From NCBI GenBank assembly GCA_016210005.1, contig JACQVA010000158.1, positions 139,180 through 174,528 of the forward strand: 35,349 nt of DNA. The letters are read 5' to 3'. Every line of letters begins with the position of its first letter. Position 1 is the stretch's first letter. Origin of the DNA: Deltaproteobacteria bacterium. GTDB taxonomy: Bacteria > Desulfobacterota > Binatia > HRBIN30 > JACQVA1. The notes beneath the pieces are model-generated. The model was not told the origin of the DNA and did not search any database. It was given only the letters and a program-made list of their open reading frames with translations. Shown in pieces: positions 31,164-35,349 of the stretch. Both the position numbers and the translations under genes were made by a program.

Positions 31164-33218
31164 TCAGAAGATCCGCCGCCGCAGGCTGACGTAGAAGCGT
31201 TCATGGTCTCTCCGGCTGGCAACCGTGCCCGTTCCAGCGGTATCGGACTCGTAGGCGCTGGCACCGACGTTGATGTCGAGCTTGCCGATCTTCCAGATCC
31301 AGGCGGCAGTGAGGGCATAGGCATTAGCGTCAATCAACCCTTGCAGGCGCGAGTACGAACCCCCCACCGACACGAACATGCTGCGCGCGAACAGCTGCTT
31401 CTGAATGTTGCCGGCGGCGGAAGCGGTCTCCTCGCTGAAGCCGCCGCTGTAGTACTGGGAACGTCCGCGCGGATAGTAGCGGTTCAAGTAGGCCACCGTC
31501 GCGTACACGCTGGTCGTCGGGTTGAGCGCGTAAGCGTACTGGACATCCGCTCTCCAGGCGCGATAAGCGCTCACCTCCCATTCCAGACTCTGGTACTCTC
31601 CCCGCACCCGCAGCGGCCCGCGCTGAAAGATGATGCCGGTGGTGTAGGTGGTGGCATCGACCGGAGTCCCCGCGAACGACCCTGACAACAGTTCCGACCT
31701 GACGGCTACGAAGCTGAAATACGGCGTCAGCAAGGCGTCGAAGAGCTCTGCACTGGTGGTGGAACCGAAGGTCTCGGAGCGGAGTCCGAAATCCCCGGCG
31801 ATGAGCGAATAGGAAACGAAGAAATCGTAGGTTCCGGGTACGGTGAACTGCGGCGGAAGCGTGAGCATGCGAATCTCGAACGTATTCAGCACCGGTGTCA
31901 CAGAATAGTGAACATTCTCTACCAAGCGAATAGTCTCGAACGGCGCCAAGGGAGACTTGAGGAGAACAACGATGGTCTCCGGCGCGACGTTCTGCTGCCG
32001 CAGGCTGAAAGCGCCCGGCACGGCCACCGCCAGAAACGGCTCGTTGACGACGTCGGCCTGGCCGAGATTGTCGGTTTCGCCCCGCGTCAGGCTGATTCCG
32101 GCCAAGAGCCGGCCACGCGGGATCGACTTGACGTAGTTGAAAGCGAGCGAGTGCGAGAGAGCCGTGGTCTCACCGCCGGAAGAGGTGCGCGCATCGCGGA
32201 GCAGCGTGTAGGTGCTGTCCAAACTCTGATAGAGGCGATGGCTGACGTCGAGCTGGATATCTCTGGCGATGTCGGAGAGGGTGCGGTCTGGCGCCGGCGC
32301 GAAGCCGGGGATGGTGGTCTCGTGGTCCTGATAGCGATAGGAAGCGTCGGTCCGGAAGTTCCACGGCAGCTCGGCGGTCAACAGCTCGTACCAGGCGAAT
32401 TGATCATTCTCGAACCGTTGCGCCGCCCGGCTCTCATGCTCGAAGGCGCCTTTGGTCAGGTTCGAGGTCAATCGGACGCGCTGAAGGTTAACGAAATTGC
32501 CCAGCAGGAATTCCGTCGAACTGCCTTCGAGCCCTTGGGAGTCGCTGAACCAGGACGGGTTGAAGGCGCCGTTGAACGACAGCTCCTTCCCGCTGACGAA
32601 GCGTTTGAAGTACTCGGCGTTGAGACCGACGCGCGTTACATCCGAGGAGGCCACGGCCGACTCGATCGAATCGGCGACGTAGCTGGCATTGAGGAAGTAC
32701 GGTTTCTGGCGATAGCGCAGTAACGCCCCGCGGCTGGTTTCGACGCTGCTGTGCTGGGTGGCCGCTTGCTCCTTGAACAGCGGCTCGTAGCGGCGGCCGA
32801 ACAACTCCAGATTGTACGAATGCTCGGGCAGCACCAACAGTTTGGCATCGTACTCCAGACCTAGCCCCTGTCGCCAGCCAACGTTGTCGCTCTGCGAGGA
32901 GCGGTACTCCTCTTGCCGGCCGGTGCCGCCGAGTGACAACTGATATTGGATGAACCGGGGATGATACGAGTAGCCGATTGAGTACAGGGTCAGTCGCTCG
33001 CGGACGAAGGTATCGGTCCAGTGCGCAGGCCGCGCGCCGCTGCGGATGTTATCGCGCTCGAACGAGCCCAAGACATCGAAGAAGCCGCCGTTTTCGAGCG
33101 GCCGCGGCACGAAATCGATCCACTCGGCAAGGGCCGATGCCACGGTCAGGGGCAGAGCCAAGCATAGCATGAGCAGAACTCTAACAGCCGGTCGCGGCCA
33201 TGGCAGGCGGCGATCCAT
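31164..33218 (-). CDS. Outer-membrane beta-barrel protein of a porin-cytochrome cluster
   Basis: 684 residues with a signal peptide (VLLMLCLALPLTVASALA/EW). The mature chain is a succession of amphipathic beta strands with aromatic girdles (RLTLYSIGYSYHPRFIQYQL, SLGGTGRQEEYRS, YFLNASYVADS, SFNGAFNPSWFS, AVAYLNRYYP-like blocks). It ends FYVSLRRRIF, a C-terminal Phe as needed for BAM recognition. No haem motif and no TonB plug is seen. Of size and context like the porin-like sheaths (MtrB/OmbB type) that hold a cytochrome across the outer membrane; sequence homology to these cannot be judged by eye. A periplasmic or extracellular Ig-like insert may lie near ~430-510. ATG 33218 directly precedes the signal. 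Confidence 0.82.
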   Translation of the reverse strand: MDRRLPWPRPAVRVLLMLCLALPLTVASALAEWIDFVPRPLENGGFFDVLGSFERDNIRSGARPAHWTDTFVRERLTLYSIGYSYHPRFIQYQLSLGGTGRQEEYRSSQSDNVGWRQGLGLEYDAKLLVLPEHSYNLELFGRRYEPLFKEQAATQHSSVETSRGALLRYRQKPYFLNASYVADSIESAVASSDVTRVGLNAEYFKRFVSGKELSFNGAFNPSWFSDSQGLEGSSTEFLLGNFVNLQRVRLTSNLTKGAFEHESRAAQRFENDQFAWYELLTAELPWNFRTDASYRYQDHETTIPGFAPAPDRTLSDIARDIQLDVSHRLYQSLDSTYTLLRDARTSSGGETTALSHSLAFNYVKSIPRGRLLAGISLTRGETDNLGQADVVNEPFLAVAVPGAFSLRQQNVAPETIVVLLKSPLAPFETIRLVENVHYSVTPVLNTFEIRMLTLPPQFTVPGTYDFFVSYSLIAGDFGLRSETFGSTTSAELFDALLTPYFSFVAVRSELLSGSFAGTPVDATTYTTGIIFQRGPLRVRGEYQSLEWEVSAYRAWRADVQYAYALNPTTSVYATVAYLNRYYPRGRSQYYSGGFSEETASAAGNIQKQLFARSMFVSVGGSYSRLQGLIDANAYALTAAWIWKIGKLDINVGASAYESDTAGTGTVASRRDHERFYVSLRRRIF

Positions 33219-33364
33219 CGCCAGCCATCCGCACAACCCAGCGGCAGCGATCGCAGCATAGGTACGCGATTGAGGTCGGCGCCTGTCGCGCGCGGCTGCT
33301 GGCGATTTTCGCTTCGACCCCCATCTGTCCAACGGGCCTCCACAACGCCGACGGTATCCCACCC

Positions 33365-33901
33365 TCATCTCAGCAGGTGCTTCTTGTCAGCCATGTGAGC
33401 ATCGTGACAGGTGGTGCACTGTTCGGCGATGCCCTCGTGGGCGCTCATCGGCGTCAGGCTCTGGCGCTCGTGGCAGTGAAAACAGAAACTGTCGGATTCC
33501 GACACCAGCAGGTAGCGGTACTGGGAGCTGTGGGGATCATGACACACCCTACAGCCACCCGACGCCAGCGGCCCGTGGATGTAGGGCTTGTCCAGCCTAA
33601 GCTCATGGCAGCGGAAACACAGTTGCTCCCCCGGCGCCACGAGTGCATTGGTGGCTCCCGGTTCGTGACAAGCGTGGCAGAGTTTGGCTGCGAACGGGCC
33701 ATGCTCTCGATATCCGACCTGCCGCGGTTTCACCGTCTCGTCCACCATCTTCGCCGCAGGCTCGGGTATCGCACCCGTCGCTGCTGGGGGCGGCACCCCG
33801 TCGAAGAAGAAAGAGAGGACCTGGTAGCGGGAGGCCGCGTTGCAGCCCATCGACAACACGGCCGCAAGCGAGACGCTGGCCGCCACCGTCCATACTTTCA
33901 T
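33365..33901 (-). CDS. Pentahaem c-type cytochrome, probable lipoprotein
   Basis: 178 residues, starting MKVWTVAASVSLAAVLSMGC; the Cys at 20 follows an imperfect lipobox. After a linker containing LSFFFDGVPPP come five CXXCH motifs (CHACH, CFRCH, CRVCH, CFHCH, CTTCH), several followed by a His 2-3 residues later (CHDPH, CHDAH). The small size and lipid anchor suit a cytochrome held at the outer membrane next to the barrel encoded just downstream (146-nt gap). ATG 33901 is chosen since it starts the signal; a Met 56 codons earlier would run into the upstream gene. Confidence 0.9.
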   Translation of the reverse strand: MKVWTVAASVSLAAVLSMGCNAASRYQVLSFFFDGVPPPAATGAIPEPAAKMVDETVKPRQVGYREHGPFAAKLCHACHEPGATNALVAPGEQLCFRCHELRLDKPYIHGPLASGGCRVCHDPHSSQYRYLLVSESDSFCFHCHERQSLTPMSAHEGIAEQCTTCHDAHMADKKHLLR

Positions 33902-33932
33902 CGAAATCCGGAAAGCGATTGCGCGCCGCGAT

Positions 33933-35099
33933 TCACTGTGGTTGAGCTTTCTCCCCCTCTTGCGGTTGCACCTTCTCCAGCTCCTGCCTTCGCCGCTCTG
34001 CGATCTGCTCCAAGAGTTCGGCTTCGGTGGGGTATGGCTTGCCCTTTTCTCGTCCGTACGCCAGCACATTCACCCGGCGCTCGCCGAATTGGCTGGTCAC
34101 CAAGACCAGGTATTCCATCTCGAAACCGGGCTGGGCGTATTGCTGGAAGTACTGCAGGTTGTCGTAATCGATCGTCACCTTAGCTGGCAACAGCAGGTCA
34201 CCGGGCTTATCGCCGCCTTCGCCGAAGAACATCAGCAACCTGCCCTCGGGGTTGAAGATCTGGACGTTGTTGAAGGAAGCATCGACAGCGTAGAGATGGC
34301 CCTCACGATCGACGGCGATTCCCTTGGGCCGGGCGAAGTGCCCGAGGTTGTCCCCGGCCTTGCCGATGGTCGTCTTGAAATGACCGTCGCGATCGAACTT
34401 AACCACCTGGAACCTGCCGACATCGGTGACGTAGAGGTAGCCGTCGCGGTCAAAAGCCAGATTGGTCGGGCGGTCGAGCCGCTCGACGGGATCGCCCTTG
34501 TCGCCAATGGTCTTGACCATTGCGCCGCTTTGCTGGTCGAAGACCTTCACCAGCCCGTTGGCGACATCGGCAACGTACAGCCGATCTTCAAACGGCACCG
34601 CGTCCACCGGGCGCCAGGCTCCGGGCATGCCGTAGGCCCTGAGGTACTCGTCGTTGGAATCGAACGCGACAATCTGGCCGCGGGCGGGATCGGCCACGTA
34701 CTTGGTGCCGTCCTGCGCGACGCTGATGTTGACCGGTTGGCTGAGCTTACCCGGGCCGACGGCACCTTTGAGCGGCTCGAAGGTCTTGCGCTTCAGATCG
34801 AACACCGCAACCGAGGCGTTGGTGTCGCAGACGTAGATCTTGCCGTCGTGGACCGCCACGCCGTAAGGCTTATCCACCTTCACGTCTTGTTGCTCCCCGA
34901 CCACGAAGCGGTTGAAGGCCGACTGCTCGTCGATATCCTTCAGGCCGCTGAAGGAGGTCAGGTACTGAAGCCGCGGCGGCGCCGGCGGTGGCGGAAAGAA
35001 CACCGGTTGCTGCGTTTGTCGTACGGGTGTCGCGCAGGCTGCCACGAGGCAGGCCAGCGCCACCCCTACGATGCCCACACGCCGGTCGTCTTTAGCCAT
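33933..35099 (-). CDS. NHL-repeat beta-propeller lipoprotein, second copy
   Basis: 388 residues; lipobox LVAAC (Cys22), then a Pro-rich linker (FFPPPPAPP). Six NHL-type blades follow: GVAVHDGKIYVCDTNASVAVF, NISVAQDGTKYVADPARGQIVAF, AVPFEDRLYVADVANGLVKVF, NLAFDRDGYLYVTDVGRFQVVKF and GIAVDREGHLYAVDASFNNVQIF. It is paralogous to the NHL lipoprotein at 30045-31121 (shared layout, diverged sequence) but has an extra C-terminal ~80 residues with a charged tail (EQIAERRRQELEKVQPQ) that may form a coiled coil. AAGGCGAAA precedes the ATG. No haem. It sits between two cytochrome genes. Confidence 0.87.
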   Translation of the reverse strand: MAKDDRRVGIVGVALACLVAACATPVRQTQQPVFFPPPPAPPRLQYLTSFSGLKDIDEQSAFNRFVVGEQQDVKVDKPYGVAVHDGKIYVCDTNASVAVFDLKRKTFEPLKGAVGPGKLSQPVNISVAQDGTKYVADPARGQIVAFDSNDEYLRAYGMPGAWRPVDAVPFEDRLYVADVANGLVKVFDQQSGAMVKTIGDKGDPVERLDRPTNLAFDRDGYLYVTDVGRFQVVKFDRDGHFKTTIGKAGDNLGHFARPKGIAVDREGHLYAVDASFNNVQIFNPEGRLLMFFGEGGDKPGDLLLPAKVTIDYDNLQYFQQYAQPGFEMEYLVLVTSQFGERRVNVLAYGREKGKPYPTEAELLEQIAERRRQELEKVQPQEGEKAQPQ

Positions 35100-35217
35100 T
35101 TTCGCCTTCCGCTAGCCCGCAGCCGCAATCCGAAGTGCAATGCGCTCCGGCCACGCGGGAAAATTCCTAGCATCTTGGCGCTTACAGGAGAAGTCAGGCG
35201 GAGGGGATGGGGGGGAA

Positions 35218-35251
35218 GGCGCGAGGGGAACGGGCGCATTCCCCTCGCGCC
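35218..35251 (-). terminator. Long GC hairpin after the truncated cytochrome gene
   Basis: Perfect 13-bp stem GGCGCGAGGGGAA / TTCCCCTCGCGCC with an 8-nt loop (35231-35238), 21 nt after the stop at 35273. On the minus strand the flank is TTCCCCCCC, not a T run, so it may be a weak terminator, an attenuator or an mRNA-stabilising stem within the operon. Confidence 0.45.
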
Positions 35252-35272
35252 GAAGCCGGGCAACGGTTGGCG

Positions 35273-35349
35273 TTACGGTGCGGTGTAGGTGCCCTTGTCG
35301 TGGCAGGTCAGGCAGAGCTGGCTGGCAGTATCGCTACGCCACAGCAGGG
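35273..35349 (-). CDS. c-type cytochrome, C-terminal fragment (5' end outside window)
   Basis: Open from the window edge to TAA at 35275-35273 on the minus strand: 24 codons ending SQLCLTCHDKGTYTAP. One CXXCH motif is seen; CLTCHDKGTYTA is typical of doubled-CXXCH cytochromes like the one at 28134-30008 (CLSCHDGTIALGA). It extends the cytochrome/NHL/barrel cluster upstream beyond the window. The number of haems cannot be seen. Confidence 0.75.
   Translation of the reverse strand, partial: LLWRSDTASQLCLTCHDKGTYTAP

Noticed and set aside
1-35349. CRISPR arrays, tRNA or rRNA genes, transposases, phage genes
   Set aside because: No spaced direct-repeat array, no tRNA-like TTCGANTC arm with a matching cloverleaf, and no transposase or integrase motif was found on reading.

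Overview
The window is a GC-rich (by eye about 65%), densely packed stretch of a Gram-negative bacterial chromosome. The evidence for a diderm is several lipoproteins, an outer-membrane beta-barrel ending in Phe, secreted multiheme c-type cytochromes and an undecaprenyl-phosphate-linked polysaccharide cluster. The gene content resembles deltaproteobacterial lineages in the broad sense (Desulfobacterota, Myxococcota, Candidatus Binatota). That placement is an inference from gene types; no rRNA or marker gene is present.

Positions 1-5.6 kb, minus strand: a metallo-beta-lactamase-fold hydrolase (cut by the window edge) is translationally coupled to a CHASE2 adenylate cyclase. Next comes a tandem pair of diverged secreted paralogues of unknown function, with a promoter upstream and a strong intrinsic terminator downstream. 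Positions 5.7-14.35 kb, minus strand: one tightly overlapping surface-polysaccharide operon. In transcription order it holds a NodB-type deacetylase, a WlbB-like N-acetyltransferase, a WlbC-like aminotransferase, a phosphoglycosyl transferase, a WlbA-like dehydrogenase, an epimerase with a zinc-ribbon insert, a second phosphoglycosyl transferase with a damaged active site, and an HddA-like sugar kinase. Together these suggest a diacetamido-uronic-acid-containing glycan. A 171-bp MITE-like inverted-repeat element lies just upstream.

Positions 14.7-26.8 kb, mostly plus strand: accessory and housekeeping genes. These are a DUF2135-like lipoprotein, a CnaB/haem/Vgb-propeller fusion, a pseudo-receiver, an LACTB2-like hydrolase, an SLT lytic transglycosylase, an APH-type phosphotransferase with a small partner, a Cys-rich secreted protein, a class-C serine hydrolase, a small lipoprotein (minus), a zinc-ribbon/TPR membrane protein and a 3-methyladenine DNA glycosylase.

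Positions 26.8-35.35 kb, minus strand: the most striking region. It has seven genes in one direction: a truncated cytochrome, an NHL-propeller lipoprotein, a pentahaem lipoprotein-like cytochrome, a ~684-residue outer-membrane barrel, a second NHL lipoprotein, and two large cytochromes with 10 and 13 CXXCH motifs plus four expanded CX3CH/CX4CH motifs. This architecture fits a porin-cytochrome conduit for electron transfer across the outer membrane, with NHL propellers as extra parts.
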